Below are positions 1 to 12,136 of a DNA stretch of 64,000 nucleotides, one piece after another. The stretch's first letter is position 1. Every line of letters begins with the position of its first letter. This DNA is from Zantedeschia hybrid cultivar (Eukaryota > Streptophyta > Magnoliopsida > Alismatales > Araceae), in NCBI GenBank assembly GCA_030544215.1, contig JARZZO010000006.1:53606501-53670500 (forward strand). The letters run 5' to 3'. A program made the position numbers and the translations under genes. A model generated the notes under the pieces. The model saw nothing but the letters and a program-made list of their open reading frames with translations. It searched no databases and was not told the DNA's origin.

Positions 1-464
1 GGGCATACCGAACTTCAATCCGCACACCCATTGGGTAGACTCCTTATTGTTTGACATTTGGAATGGAGGCAGTAGTTCCATACGAAGTCCTCATCCCATC
101 ATTAAGAGTACAATTGAGCAAGGAATTTTTCATTGATGAGCATCGCTCTACACTCCTTGCTCAGCTGGAATGCTTAGATGAGAAAAGATGGTCAGCCAGT
201 AATCATGCAAGACTATATCAGAACATATTAGTACGTTTTTACCAAAAGAAAGTGATTGAATAAAAGTTTAATGTTGGTGAAATAGTTGTGAAAATAATCT
301 TTGTAGAACCTAGTGGTCCACGTTCTAAGCTCCAACCCAACTGGGAAGGACCATATGTCATATCGCATGCTTTCCCTGGTAATGCCTACCGTTTAGTTAA
401 TGCAAAAGGGCAAGAATTATCTCATCCCTGGAATGGTTTATATCTTAAGAAATACTACCTTTAG
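1..464 (+). pseudogene. Ty3/gypsy integrase C-terminus, broken
   Basis: The translation matches the end of the integrase in copy G (26090-26776) almost residue for residue. It includes the segment after the catalytic core and a GPY/F-like module (NWEGPYVISHAFPGNAYRLV) ending in LYLKKYYL and a TAG at 462-464. Integrase would insert the element cDNA into the host chromosome. Two in-frame stops break it: one near base 37, where G has a lysine codon, and a TAA at 261-263, where G has arginine. The first bases continue a frame that begins outside the window. It cannot make protein as it stands. Confidence 0.9.
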
Positions 465-758
465 TTTAAGCGATCAGCATGGTGCAAGGACAAGTAGAGT
501 CGGAAAATTTGAAAACTCAAATTCCCTTATTAATCTTTGGTAATATAATTCAAATGCATTATTGCACATAAACACGTTTGGTTCATGAGTAACAAGAGAT
601 GTGAAGCTCGAGGAATACCGAAAGCTCGACTAATAGTGGAAAAGTACAACTCATTCTTTACAAAAGAAAACTTCTGTTTTACTCTCAACCCACGATGACG
701 GAATGAGGCTTAGAATAGACTACTGAAAATGTCCGCCATCTTAATAGGAGGCCGTCAT

Positions 759-792
759 AAAAAAAAAAAGAGGGGGGGGGGGGGGGGGGAGA
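759..792 (+). repeat. Internal polypurine tract with an 18-G run
   Basis: An A run (759-769) is followed by GA and eighteen consecutive G (772-789). The homologous place in copy G (27072-27085) reads as eight A, five G and GA. The position, about 300 bases past pol on the coding strand, and the A-then-G composition resemble a plus-strand primer tract, but the LTR is far downstream. The G run has probably expanded by slippage. Confidence 0.75.
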
Positions 793-1229
793 TCCGCCCC
801 ATAAAAACAAAAGAAAAAGCAAAAGGCAAAAATCCAACAGAAGCAAAAGGCCGCTCAACGTTACAAATATTACCTCAAAAGGCCGCAAAATCAAATAAAA
901 AGGGAGCGCAAGGTCGTTAACTACTTCGTAAAAGTAAAATGACCGAACTCCAACAGATAGTAGGGTAAAGGAAGGACATCTTTTTGAGTCTCTGGAACCC
1001 TCTCGTGAGCTTTCTAGATCAATTCTTCCCTTCATTCTAAAGAGGTGTACTCCAAATTTGAAGAATGGCCGAGGTTGACCAAAGGTCGGACCATCGAATG
1101 GGATCACGATTACAAACATATTTTAAGCACAATGAATTTGGATTAGGTTATTAGAGAATGATCCGGGAATTAAGTTAACAAATGAATCTACTCTTTTGAT
1201 CCAAGTACCATGCTGGTCTTTAGATTAGC

Positions 1230-1556
1230 CGAATATTTCAAAACTAAAAAAAATTGAATATTTCAAAACTACAAAAAAATAATAATATTCAAAACAAAAA
1301 AAAAATTGAATATTTCAAAATTACAAAATAAAATTAAATATTTCAAAATTACAAAAAAAATTAAGTATTTAAAAACTAAAAAAATTGAATATTTCAAAAC
1401 TACAAAAAAATTGAATATTTCAAAACTAAAAAAAATTTGAATATTTAAAAATTAAAAAAAATTGAATATTTCAAAACTATAAAAAATTTGAATATTTCAA
1501 AACTACAAAAAAATTGAATATTTCAACACTACAAAAAATTGGATATTTCTAAAATT
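1230..1556. repeat. AT-rich tandem array, core TTGAATATTTCAA
   Basis: At least ten degenerate units of about 22-28 bases each contain the near-palindrome TTGAATATTTCAA followed by AACTACAAAAAAA. The core is a 5-base inverted repeat (TTGAA/TTCAA) around TAT. The same array sits at the same place in copy G (27540-27790), and a diverged version occurs in copy D (39190-39475). Confidence 0.85.
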
Positions 1557-3933
1557 GCAATTGCAAAACAAAAATATTTCAATTAGTATTTGTTTATCGC
1601 ATCATATGTGTTACATCCTTTTTATTTTTCAATGAGCATTTGCATGCTTGTATGTTGCATCTTACTTCCTTTTAATTATCTTTATTTGCCTTCATTAAAT
1701 AAAGGCTTCGCCCCTTGACCCTTCTACCAAGGATAGGATCAAGTAGCCAGTTACTTAACTGGGCAAGGGGCCAAGCCTGAATAGATATTTAATTTGTTTG
1801 TTGAAGACGCGTGCAGGTATGAAGAGAAAGACAATAGAGGAAAGTACAAAGACAATTCAAATATGAAGAAACTCCCTTCATATATCAAAAGAGTTTATAT
1901 ACAAGATGTAAGTCCATCCACAAGACTTCAAAATGAGAGGAAAATACATGATGACAGCCATTACGGCTGGCTCTCCCCCGCGCCCTCGTCCAGCTGGCTC
2001 TGCGCCTCGTCCTGGATGTTCGGTCCTAGTGCTGGCGGCGGTAGTGGTCCCATGATGCTCGGCCCAGCCCGGCAAGAGGATACTGCTGTGCTGGTGGTGA
2101 AAGCACTTGCCTGTCTTCGCTCCAATGCCCGCTGCCGCGCATGCTGGTAACGAGCCTCTATACTCTGGCGCTCATGCTTCGCCACTGATAACCGGCCCTA
2201 GAGACTCTCCAATCGGGACCGGTCACGATCCCTCTCCTCAGTCAAGATCTCCAGTTGAACCTGGAGACGTGCAAGCTCATGAGGTAGATCACTCGTGGAG
2301 AGCCTTGCCAGCTGCTCCTCCAGCTCAGCAACTCGGGCTGCTGAACCGCGAGCCTGGGCCAACTCAGCATCTCTCTCTTCAAGAGCCACGCAAAACTCTT
2401 GGACCTGCAGCAGAAGACATTGTCAGTCAACTAATCAAGCAAGCAGTCCAACACATGCCATCATACAAGAAACAAGTCAAAGATTTACCCGAGCTACAGC
2501 ATCATCCTCAGCCTAAGTGGCTCGGCGGATGGCTAGGGCCAACTGGTTCCGCAAGTTAGCCATGGCGGCCTCATGGATAGCAGAAGAGGAAGAAGGACCA
2601 GCAGCGGTGGAAGATGAGGGGGTCACCGCATGAGTATAAGCGGCACACTGTAATAAGAGGAGGTCATCTTCATTGTGCAAATGTCAAAACAGATTAATAA
2701 TAAAAGGAAACATTCATGATGCATATGTCATTCATGCATGATACACTTACCAGTTCATCCAACTCTTTCTGGACCTGCTCTAACTGGGCCTCGGCACTTT
2801 GGAGGTGGCCACGAAGTGTGATGATGGTGGCATCTTGGGCATACTACATTTTTTTTCATAACATGTCATACATTTACAACTATAAGCAAGATAATTAACA
2901 AAATGAAAGACACATTCATGAGCATGCATATCATAATACTTACATCGAGAGGGCGGAGTAGCGGGAGGTGGCCGCGAAGTGGGCCCGGTAGTGCTGCAGG
3001 TAAGCATCACTGCTCACCCCCTGCAACTCTACCGGGACTCCGTGCCTGAACCAGTCCTCGTGCTGGTCTGGAAACTTCGCCCTCCAGTCATTGCGGGCTT
3101 GTTTTCCCCACATCGTCCTCCCGATCCCCTTGGGGATCTCCTCCTCTACCCACTCCTGATGCAATCCTAAAGTCCTCATCACTAGGTTCAGGCGTAGTAG
3201 GGCAATCTCGTTCAGGCAATGAACCCAAACTTGACGCCCAAATCGGCCTCGCCCTTGCTCCACCCATGGCTGTCCAACATCATCCATACCCAAACATGGG
3301 CGCCAGATAACCTGCATTCATATAAGTTAGTTCCATTGCATAGTTAAACAAATAAATAAACAACTAAATAAGCATTTAATAAGATATTTAAATATTTAAA
3401 GATCCAATATTGAAAATATTCAATAAATAACCAAGTATTTAACTAAACCTCTAATCAAACATTTAATCAAAATATTTAACATTCCATAAGATATTTTAAC
3501 TGCTATAACCAATAGATTTCATTTAAACAAACATGTAAGTATTTAATAAAAGATGGATTAAAAACTTACCAAAAGCTCTGGATAGTCGAGGAACTGACGG
3601 CGGAGGGCCATCAGTTGATGGTGTTACGGCGCTGTATCCACAACCCGACGCCAACGCCGGGCAAGTGGAACTGACGCCGGCTGCTTTGATGGCCACGCTC
3701 GGCCCAGAGGAAAGTAATAATAACTCCACACCTATATATACAAGAACATATAGGTTAGAATCTTCATAATCATATGCATTGCATGTATTGTATCATAAAC
3801 ATTTAATGAAACAAACATAAAATGAACTAAATACCAGAAGGAACGGCGCGACGCCGCTGATAGTGGTCTCCCACTCAGGCATGACAGTAGAAAGGTCAAT
3901 AAAGAGGTGGGCCAGAAGGTCCGCACCACAGGC

Positions 3934-3938
3934 ATACT
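3934..3938. repeat. Target site duplication of B, left copy (ATACT)
   Basis: Matches the five bases at 13847-13851 directly after the other LTR. Confidence 0.95.
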
Positions 3939-5647
3939 TGTAGGCGCCCGGAACGTCCCCCGCCGCGGCTGCGGGCTTCGGGCGAGGGTTTCTCTCCGTT
4001 CGTCTTAGCACTGTGGCGATTTAAAGGGGGTTAGAAAATAAAGGATGTGATCGCCAGGAGCATTACCTTACGGTCCCTGTGCTCCGCAGGATGGTGGGAT
4101 GTGATCACGTTTTGTGGGAGCGGAAGATGGTGGTTTCCCCTTCTCTTCCTCCGGCCGGCCAGAGGAGGAGAGCTCGGTAGTCCACGCGCAGAATCTGGTA
4201 AGAGCCCCTGAAAAGAGAAGACAGACAAAGAAAAGACAATAACCCAATTAGAACTGTGACATGTAGGAACCGTTCATGCAAACATAAAAATTAACTAAAA
4301 TTGGAGGGAGACGCACGGGATGGGTGTTTGGGAGGGAAGGTGACCATATGTTATGGCCACCCACCTCCCGTTTTTTGTTTGGAACCTCTGGGGGTAAATA
4401 GGGATTGCTAAGTCATTCTAGGATACATGCATGCAGATAAGTGCTCGTGTGTGAGAAGTGAAATGATGTGCTGAAAGTGAAAGAAGAGAAAATAGAAGAG
4501 GGTTAAGAAAACAAGCCCATTTGGGATGCGAAGGATTCTTCTGAGACTCCTCCTGACTGCTTACCAACCTCCTCTGAGCCTTCCCTCTAAGAAGCCACCT
4601 CTTAACCCCAGAAAATCCTTAACCCCCTTGCTCGAGAGCATGTGGGGGGTTTAAATAGGTAAGGGGAAAAAGGGAGAAAACAGGGGTCTAAATCTCCGTA
4701 AATCAACCTTCAACCAATAGAGAGTGGTCAAGGGTCAGAGGTAGTGGACACGGCAGGGACCGGAGTGGGGAGTGGTCGGAGTAGTGGGGGACGAGGGCGG
4801 CGAGTAGAGGAGATCGTGGGGAAGACGGAGTCAAGGGGGTGGTTAAGGAGTGGACGGCCAGGTAACATGCCTTCCATTCTTGTGGTGGAAGGCGGCCCGG
4901 CTGGCCTTCGAAGGGAGTGGAAGGCGAGGGGTGGCCTTCGAAGGAGGCGGAAGGCAAGGGGTGGCCTTCGAAGGAGGTGGAAGGCAAGGGAACTGGCCTT
5001 CCACGAAAAGGTGGTAAAAAAGTGAAAAAGGTGGCTAAAAAGGTGGAAGGCGAGGTGGCTGGCCTTCGAAGGGGGTAGAAGGCGGGGGGTGGCCTTCGAA
5101 GGCGGTGGAAGGCAAGGGGGCTGGCCTTCCATGAAATGGTGAAAAGGGTGGCCAAAAGGGTGGAAGGCAAGGTGGCTGGCCTTCGAAGGGGGTAGAAGGC
5201 GAGGGGTGGCCTTCGAAGGAGGTGGAAGGCAAGGGGGCTGGCCTTCCACGAAAAGGTGGGAAAAAGTGAAAAAGGGTGGCCAAAAGGGTGGAAGGCAAGG
5301 TAGCTGGCCTTCCAAGGGGGTAGAAGGCGAAGGGTGGCCTTCGAAGCAGGTGGAAGGCAAGGGGGTTGGCCTTCCACGAAAAGGTGGGAAAAAGTGAAAA
5401 AGGGTGGCCAAAAGGGTGGAAGGCAAGGTAGTTGGCCTTCCAAGGGGGTAGAAGGCAAGGGGTGGCCTTCGAAGGGGGTGGAAGGCGGACTGGCTGGCCT
5501 TCCACGAAAAGGTTGGCTAGAGTCGGGATTTGGTTAATGGGCTTATTTGTTAGTGGGCTGAGATGGCCAAATGGGGGGATTTATGATGATGAGCTGATGA
5601 TGGAGGGGATTTATGACCAAAAGGGTGGTCCAAAATCGGTGTCTACA
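3939..5647 (-). repeat. 3' LTR of element B
   Basis: 1709 bases, TG...CA on the minus strand. It has a minus-strand TATA-like CTATTTAA (plus 4651-4658), a copy of the primer-site decamer TGGCGATCAC on the minus strand (4047-4056), and a large tandem array at 4880-5510. Close to the copy at 12137-13846. Confidence 0.95.
4880..5510. repeat. Tandem array of GGAAGGC/GCCTTCC near-palindromes (B 3' LTR)
   Basis: About four units of 120-130 bases, recognisable by a GAAAAGGTGG-type start at about 5005, 5131, 5251 and 5379, plus shorter units at the left. Each holds inverted repeats such as GTGGAAGGC (5222-5230) and GCCTTCCAC (5241-5249) with a 10-base spacer. The long proline-rich open frames over this region come from the repeat. 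Confidence 0.92.
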
Positions 5648-5660
5648 AATGCCCCTCCGG
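5648..5660 (-). other. Polypurine tract of element B
   Basis: On the minus strand the bases before the 3' LTR read CCGGAGGGGCATT, then TGTAGACACC. Purine tracts at this place prime plus-strand DNA synthesis in LTR elements. This fixes the element orientation as minus. Confidence 0.85.
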
Positions 5661-8263
5661 GACACCTGTTTTGCAGTGGAGGGGAACGGAATGATAAATA
5701 GGTGTTCCGGAAATCGAACCAGATTTTGGACCGCCCGGAAAGGGATGAGCTATATCCAAGGATGATATGCGAATGCGGCAAATGTATGAAAGCTGGCTAT
5801 TCGAGTTGCAAGAGTGGTTTAAGAAAAGGGACAAAGTTCAGTACTAGAGAATCACAGTCCGTGGGACCCCCGGGTGCTGGAACCGCGAGGCCTTGGCGTA
5901 CCAGAATATAGCGATCTGGCCCAAGGGGATCTTGAGCATGAAAGGTGTAGGAGTGTGACTTGAAGAACTCTCAACACAACGGGCGTGCGATGGCCTGGCG
6001 CATCATGGGATTGCCAAGTGAGAGAATCTCAAGCACACGTATTGGAAAGCGGAAGAGGTCTTGCAATTCAAAGGGCTAACAGACACACAACTGCCAGAAT
6101 CACAGATCAGCGATGGATTAAGCAGAGTGATGAATCATGGTCATTGCCCCTAGGGCGAGGATGAATGCTTATGCAATTGCATGTTGGTTTAAAATTAAAA
6201 TAAATTCCTAAAGCAATTCCTAATGCAAACAGGAGGGATTTATTGGCCAATCGAATAACTTGGAGAATATAGACTCCTCATTGTTTTGTTTAAAGAGGAA
6301 CTCAGAGTCTATACGCCCGAAGTTATTAGCCTCCTGTGTCTTCAATCCTACTTGTTTCGGATTCCCTGCAGCTGCAAGAACGCACATCAGTAAATGTAAA
6401 TAATCAATGATCCACAATATCTTAATGTCGAGCTGCAAGGAAACGAGGGACAAAGGTCCCTGTCGAGTCGAAGCCAGCACGGAAGATATGGCCATTCTCA
6501 AAGTAGAATGCCAATCCGGCTGCTTTCGGCTTCGACTCGACAGCAAAAGCATCCACCTTTTGGATAGAATCCTTTTCCTGTATGCACAAAATGAAGGGGA
6601 AACAGTTAGTAGTATCTGTTTTCGGCCCCCTGCCCAAAAGAGCAACTACCTTTTCCCTAGCCTTCGCATAGGGTCAAGGGGCCGTATTACTAACCAGACA
6701 AAAGGAAGAATATCGAAACTGATGCAAGAAGTAAATATGCAAATGATAGCGGATATTAACAAGTGGAGTGTGTGATGAAAACACATTTTTGATTCCGCCT
6801 GCCTGGTGACTGCCCAAACTTAGGCTGGTTGGATGATGGAAGGGAAATGCACAGTCACCCTCCCAGGTATCTTAAGCACACATCTAGATTGATTTGGGCC
6901 TCTAGACTCCTCAAACTAACCTTGACCGGTTAAGACTCATACTGATGACAATACCGTCATGCCATGCTTAGGCTCCCAGCTGCTTCCGACCACCAAGTTT
7001 GCCCAAAAAGTTTTCGAGGTAAATGATTTGCCCGACCCGGGTCTCTTTCCTCACAATCTAGAAGGTATATGATGGAACACCTTGGAACCCTAACGGTCAA
7101 CCGCGCGACGCTGACCCGGAATCAGACGCCGTCGCACCGATTGGTGACGCGCATGCATTGACCTAAGCCCGAAGTTGTACAAGTACGCATTAAGATTATG
7201 GTTAAGAAATTAGTTCACCAGAAACATCGACATTACTCTTCACCCATTTTGGACTCCTGTGATCATGTGAGCATGTGACGATTTTTGAAAAAGAACCATT
7301 TTGAAATGATGTTCAGTCTTTAGATAGCTATCTCGTGCTGAACCTTGGGGGAGAAAAAGTGAAGAAATTGTGGAGACAAACTTTACAGGAGGATCGACAA
7401 AACCGTTAAAAGGGGGAGCTGTGACAAAACGGACTCCTTTTGACCTCTTAGATGCCCCTATTTTGACTTTTCAGGCCCTTGGTAAATTTCATGGCCAGGC
7501 ACGGTCACGACCAGGCTTTTTTCATGATTGCTTGAACCCCTTTTTCTTTTGTTTGTATTTCTTTTCTGCTCTTGACATTTTTGGGGTTATTTGATATTCC
7601 GCCTGCGGGGACACTGCCCTCTTCACGTGCTCTGGTCCTTTACATTTCATTTCTGGGCCCTTTTTTTTGTTGAGGGGTTACATCTATCGGGTTGTTGAGG
7701 AACCGCAATTTGCTGAGCTCGACCGTTTAAGGGCGTCAACTGTCCTGATCGGTCGAGAGACGAAGAGCAAAGGTTGCATTTGACAGTGCACTAAAGACTT
7801 GGAACTCATTTTAACTAGGTTCTCTTTGAAAAACGTGCAGGTGTGTGTATCTCATGATGAGCATAGGGATCCGTATGAAAGTAAAGTAGACACGTCCAAG
7901 CTTCTGGTGGACCAAAATCTTAGCCGAATCCTAATGTCAACCCAACCTATCATGCAACTAGACCTAGACAGGGGGTAACGTGGCAGTCACCAGACAGTTG
8001 GATTTTGTGTCTTTTCTGATTTTTTTTGTCATTTTCATTAAAGTATGTACATATTTACAAATATTTTTTATGCTTCTTGGATATTCGATTTTTTTTGGGA
8101 GATTTTAAATTTTTTGATTTTTTTTGTATTTTGAGGGTAAAACTTCTTCAAATGACTCCTATCCAAAGGAAAACTTTTCGACAATTTTCAAATATTTACA
8201 CTTATTTGCTAACTAGAAATGAAAGAACTTACCTACCTCTACAACTTGTAGATAAAGAGGAAG
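5661..8263. other. Internal region of B downstream of gag-protease, without pol
   Basis: This 2.6 kb lies where reverse transcriptase, RNase H and integrase would be expected. I checked the translated frames given for both strands and see no YVDD box, no HHCC or DDE motif and no RNase H motif. Open frames such as 6220-6645 (minus) have no family signature. The sequence is mixed, with a T-rich end (8010-8130). Confidence 0.7.
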
Positions 8264-11248
8264 CTATCCAATCCCCAAGCGATTATGCACAAGACTCAGA
8301 GGGTGAGTCAGACATGTTGCAAAGATGGGTCCTTGAGACAGAGACCCAATGATGGCAGAATTGCCCCAAGAGTGTGCTACGACCGGTGATAAGAACCTGA
8401 GAGGGGCAGGTGTGTGAAATAGTAAGGGAATGAGGGCGGTGGATACCTGTTCATCCCTCACTAAGGAGGCTCCTTCTCGTCGAGTGGTTGGTTCATAGAA
8501 CAACAGCTGTGTTGCGAAATCTTCTGCATCTTCCCTCTGAATTTCATTGATTGCTTCCTTCAACTCATCCTCAAGATAGTGTATCTTGAGTACCTCTTGA
8601 TTTTCCTTCACAAGGTGATCCAAGAGACTCCATTTTCTTGATTCCTCAGTTGGTTTGGTTAGTATGTAATCCAATTTGAATCCTCCAATGGTTGGATTTT
8701 CAAAAATAGGTTCTTGAATTCCCTGCTCTTTTTTGCCTATCCCAGATCCCGAACTATACCCCATTTTGTCCATAAGTTGCCAACCTATGCTAGGCTGGGA
8801 CTTGAGCTGAGAGTCAACCGATGAAAGGATGGGCTCTGCCCCTTTTCCAGGAGTGATCATTGATGGAATTTGTTCAGTTGAGACTAAATCCAAAGGCTCA
8901 AGATAGGGGGTACCCTTCATTTTGACAATCTTCCCATTGTATGGGAATTTATAGTGCGGGTGATTAGTGGAGGGCACTACCAGGGTCTGGTCCATCCAAG
9001 GCCCTCCCAGAATGGCGTTGTATATGGGCTTGGCATTAAGGATGTAGAATTCAAAGATCATGGCCACTGGCCCAATTTCCAGTTTCCCATTTGAGACCAT
9101 CATGGAAATAGACTCAACCTTTTCTGGGTCGATCCCTACTTTCTTAGGGGTCTTGAGCGGACAGACATTGATTGATGCCCCAGTATCCAACAGGATGGAG
9201 TCCAATAAGTGACTACTGAGTGTTGGGGTCAAGCATGAGGGAAGGGATTGGTATTCAGGGGGAGCTAGACTCTTATCTGTAAAGAACATGGTAGGTGTCT
9301 GGGTGACTGAAAGAATGGCATTGGTGACCCCTCTGATAGGAAGGTCTTCATTGAGTGTAATTCGTTGGAGGAACTTGAACAATGTCTCCCTTTGTGTAGG
9401 AGATCTCCTAATCAACTCTAGGACTGGCATCTTGGTGGGAGTTTTCCCTAGATGCTGTAGGATGTCATACTTAGACAGATCTGAATCCTCTTGAGAGTCC
9501 AAGGGTTGACTTGTTGGGGGAATGATGCGATTTCTCAGTGTAACGCCAATCGGACTGGGGTCCACTGCCTGATCTGACTTTAGGGGTTGAACTGGTGGTG
9601 AATTCATTAGGCAGAATTGGGTTACAGGACCTGGCTTTGGTGTCGGGCACAAGATGGATAGGGGAGGTTTTCTGATTGGAATTAAGGGAACTTGGACCAG
9701 AGTGACTGGGTTGATGGCTGTTGGTTGTTTCCTGGGTCGTATCAAGACCAAAGGTTTGTCTTGGATGATAGTGGAGACTCCTTGCAACGGCTCTCTAAGT
9801 TTGGTCATCCTAGTAGGGCACTCACGCCATATCCCAACCTCTTCATACTCCCAGTGCTGTCCTCTGTGATCGACATTTGGTTCCAAATTTTTGACAAGGG
9901 TGCTCACCCTTTCTAGAAAGATAGATGGATCTTGGGCTACCTGATGAGAGGGTGGAGGGCCCTTGACTTCCAAGGTTTCAGCAGCCTCTTTCATGTGCCC
10001 CCAATTGATCTTGGCACTGGAGAAAGGGGGAACTGTTGAATATGGTTTCTGATTGGATTGGTTGTCTGATCTGGTTATAGGACTGGGTAACCTAAAGGGC
10101 TGCCCCAAGGCACTCACCTGTTCATTGATTGTCACTCCCTCTATTGGTGGAATCCTCTTACTTCTGTTCTGATTTTCAAAAAAGGATGGCAAAGTGGAAC
10201 TCCAGATCTGAGATTGAACTACCCGAGCTCGATTATAAAGTTGTGCGAATGTGTGAAATTCGCTCAACATGAGAATAGACCGAAGCTGCGGGGTAGCGTT
10301 ATTGACCAACATGGTGATAGCTTGAGATTCGGGGATTTCCACTTCCGCCCTAGAGGCCATTGCCCTCCACCTATTGGCAAAATACGTGAACTCCTCTTCA
10401 GGCTTCATCTTCTCCATCACAAGATCAAACAAGGTGGGAGGCATGGTTGTCATATAACTAAACTGAGTGATGAATTTTTCGAAGACCATATCAAAATTGA
10501 TTAGGTCTGTGGCGGGTAAGGAAGAAAACCATCTTAAGGCCTCACCTTCTAAGGATTTCTGGAACAAATGGACAAGGAGGACTCTGTCGTAGAGCCATTG
10601 ATGGGAATCCATGAGGAAACTTGACAGGTGATCATGAGGGTCAGAGGTGCCATCATATTTCCTGTACTCGGGGGCTTTGAATCCTGGCGGAAAGTAGGCC
10701 GGAGGGAGCTTACAATCGCCCGAGAGAGAGAGCGGTTGTTTCAGGGTAAGTTTCTCGGCCATGAACTTACGCACACAGGTTTCAACCTTACTTTTGTAAA
10801 TGAATTATTTCTGCTCAGGAGGAGGTGTAGTTGGAGAGACTGGAATTGGCATGACGGGTGGAGCAACTGGGGTAAGAGTTGGCTGATTGATGCGAGTCTG
10901 AGCTCTATTGGGAGATCCTTGGAAGTGAGTTCCCCGAGGAGTGGCATCTTGGGTTTTGCCATTAGAGGCCAACCGGATGAGTTGATCAGGGGTGTACCGT
11001 GATAACACGGCAGTAAGTTCCGGATCCTCACTTGGGTTTCGGAGGGTTCTGTTGGACATTATAAGGTCACTTTCTGAAGAAGAAGATTCATCCAAGCACC
11101 TTCTCCTAAATTCCTCTCCAGGTGTTTGGAACATGCCCACAAATGTTGGTTGTGGATCCTCTTCAATCTCAAATAGAGGGTTGTGTGTAACATTGTTGCC
11201 AAACTGGTCCATGTCATCATACACAGCATTGACATACATTCGGTTCAT
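8264..11248 (-). pseudogene. Gag-protease polyprotein with G-patch, one stop
   Basis: One frame runs from an ATG at 11248 to a stop at 8264, interrupted only by a TAA at 10807-10805; the larger part, from 10774, is 836 codons. Counting from 10774: a retrotransposon gag domain at about residues 30-190 (EYRKYDGTSDPHDHL, SLEGEALRWF, EEEFTYFANRWRAMA), a proline-rich linker, an aspartic protease with DTGAS at 530-534 and ILGGPWMD, and a G-patch (GWQLMDKMGYSSGSGIGKK) at about 664. Gag forms the particle and the protease matures it. No CCHC knuckle is visible, unlike D. The order gag, protease, G-patch is the same as in D (44506-48821). Without the TAA it would be about 994 codons. Confidence 0.88.
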
Positions 11249-12112
11249 TATGAAGCACAGATCCTAAATGATTTTATGTTACACTTGAAATGTTTGCCAA
11301 TGTTTTATGAAAGTTGGTTTCTAACAAATCAAGTTTAACCCTTAACGACCCTTCACTTTTTCAGAGCTTGTTCCACCGAGATTCAATTAAGTGTCTTTAA
11401 ATTTGAAACAGATCCCTAATTCCTCACATAAACCCAAGGTTCCTACAGGGTGGTTTCAGGTACAACCTGCTCGGCGGCCAAGTGGGAATCCCTGGCTCGC
11501 GGAGACTGACGGAGGTTCCCAACAGAATAAGACTAGTCGCACCCAAGTGGAAATCCTCAGGTGGAGAGTCAGATCCTGCGGGAGAGGTAACTAGAAGTGT
11601 GATGCCGGCTCTTTCTTAAAACCCCCACGGAGAATACCCTGAAATTAACCCACAGTCCAGCAGAGAGAAAAGGAAAGAAAAGACAAGAGAACAGTAAACA
11701 AAAAAGCAAACTAGAATCCACAATAAATTAATCAGAAATATAAAAAAGGACTAAAAAAAATCAGGCAGCTAGAAAAGGCCGGCGCCTGGACGGCAGGCTA
11801 CTTGGCCGTCCTAGAGCCTGGACGGCCAGGTAGTCGGCCGTCCAGCCTGGACGGCCAGGTAGTCGGCCGTCCAGCCTGGACGGCCAGACGCTTGGCCGTC
11901 CTGGGCTCGGGACGGCCAGGTGCTTGGCCGTCCGGGCTGGGCGGGACGGCCAGGCGCTTGGCCGTCCGGTCCACTGGACGGCCAGGTACTTGGCCGTCCG
12001 GTCTGGGTGGCCAAGCGCTTGGCCGTTCAGGACCCTGGGCGGCCAAGTACTTGGCCGTCCACAGGAGCTTTTGTATTTTAAGTCGTCTTACCTGCGCGGC
12101 GAGCAAGAGAGT
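11249..12112 (-). other. Leader of element B with hairpin array
   Basis: This lies between the primer site and the gag start on the minus strand. It contains an array of GGACGGCC/GGCCGTCC inverted repeats (11776-12062) and an otherwise unremarkable A-rich stretch (11640-11765). The two-strand open frames over the array are repeat translations. Confidence 0.8.
11776..12062. repeat. Array of GGACGGCC...GGCCGTCC stem-loops
   Basis: About eight units of 28-46 bases. The best-formed ones have 10-base arms CTGGACGGCC and GGCCGTCCAG around an 8-base spacer AGGTAGTC. Spacers vary between units (AGGTGCTT, AGGCGCTT, AGGTACTT) while the arms are kept. The array starts about 50 bases from the primer site. 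Confidence 0.92.
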
Positions 12113-12130
12113 GTCCCACCGTGATCGCCA
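12113..12130 (-). other. Primer binding site of element B
   Basis: On the minus strand, six bases after the 5' LTR, the sequence is TGGCGATCACGGTGGGAC. It starts with TGG as expected for pairing with a tRNA 3' CCA end. The same 18-mer is found at the same place in element D. I cannot name the tRNA from sequence alone. Confidence 0.8.
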
Positions 12131-12136
12131 GAGGGC

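Larger units (their letters stand above)
465..1960. other. Post-pol spacer of element A
   Basis: This stretch lies between the integrase stop and the end of the antisense PMD gene and aligns with 26777-28211 of copy G. It holds an internal purine tract (759-792), an AT-rich short-period array (about 1230-1556) and a GC-balanced tail containing GGCTTCGCCCCTTGACCC near 1706. An antisense open frame at 685-1119 has a counterpart in G that is cut short by a stop, so I do not call it a gene. No other coding signal is seen. Confidence 0.7.

Noticed and set aside
685..1119. Antisense frame of 144 codons in the post-pol spacer
   Set aside because: The homologous frame in copy G is shorter and interrupted, and the proline run comes from the G tract; no domain.
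4703..5505. Long proline/histidine-rich open frames on both strands, repeated at 12902-13704 and 25185-25797
   Set aside because: They lie entirely in the tandem-repeat part of the B-family LTR, are open in several frames at once because of the repeat, and differ between copies.
11776..12062. CRISPR-like arrangement of repeats with variable spacers
   Set aside because: The context is a plant retrotransposon leader; spacers are about 8 bases and there are no cas genes.
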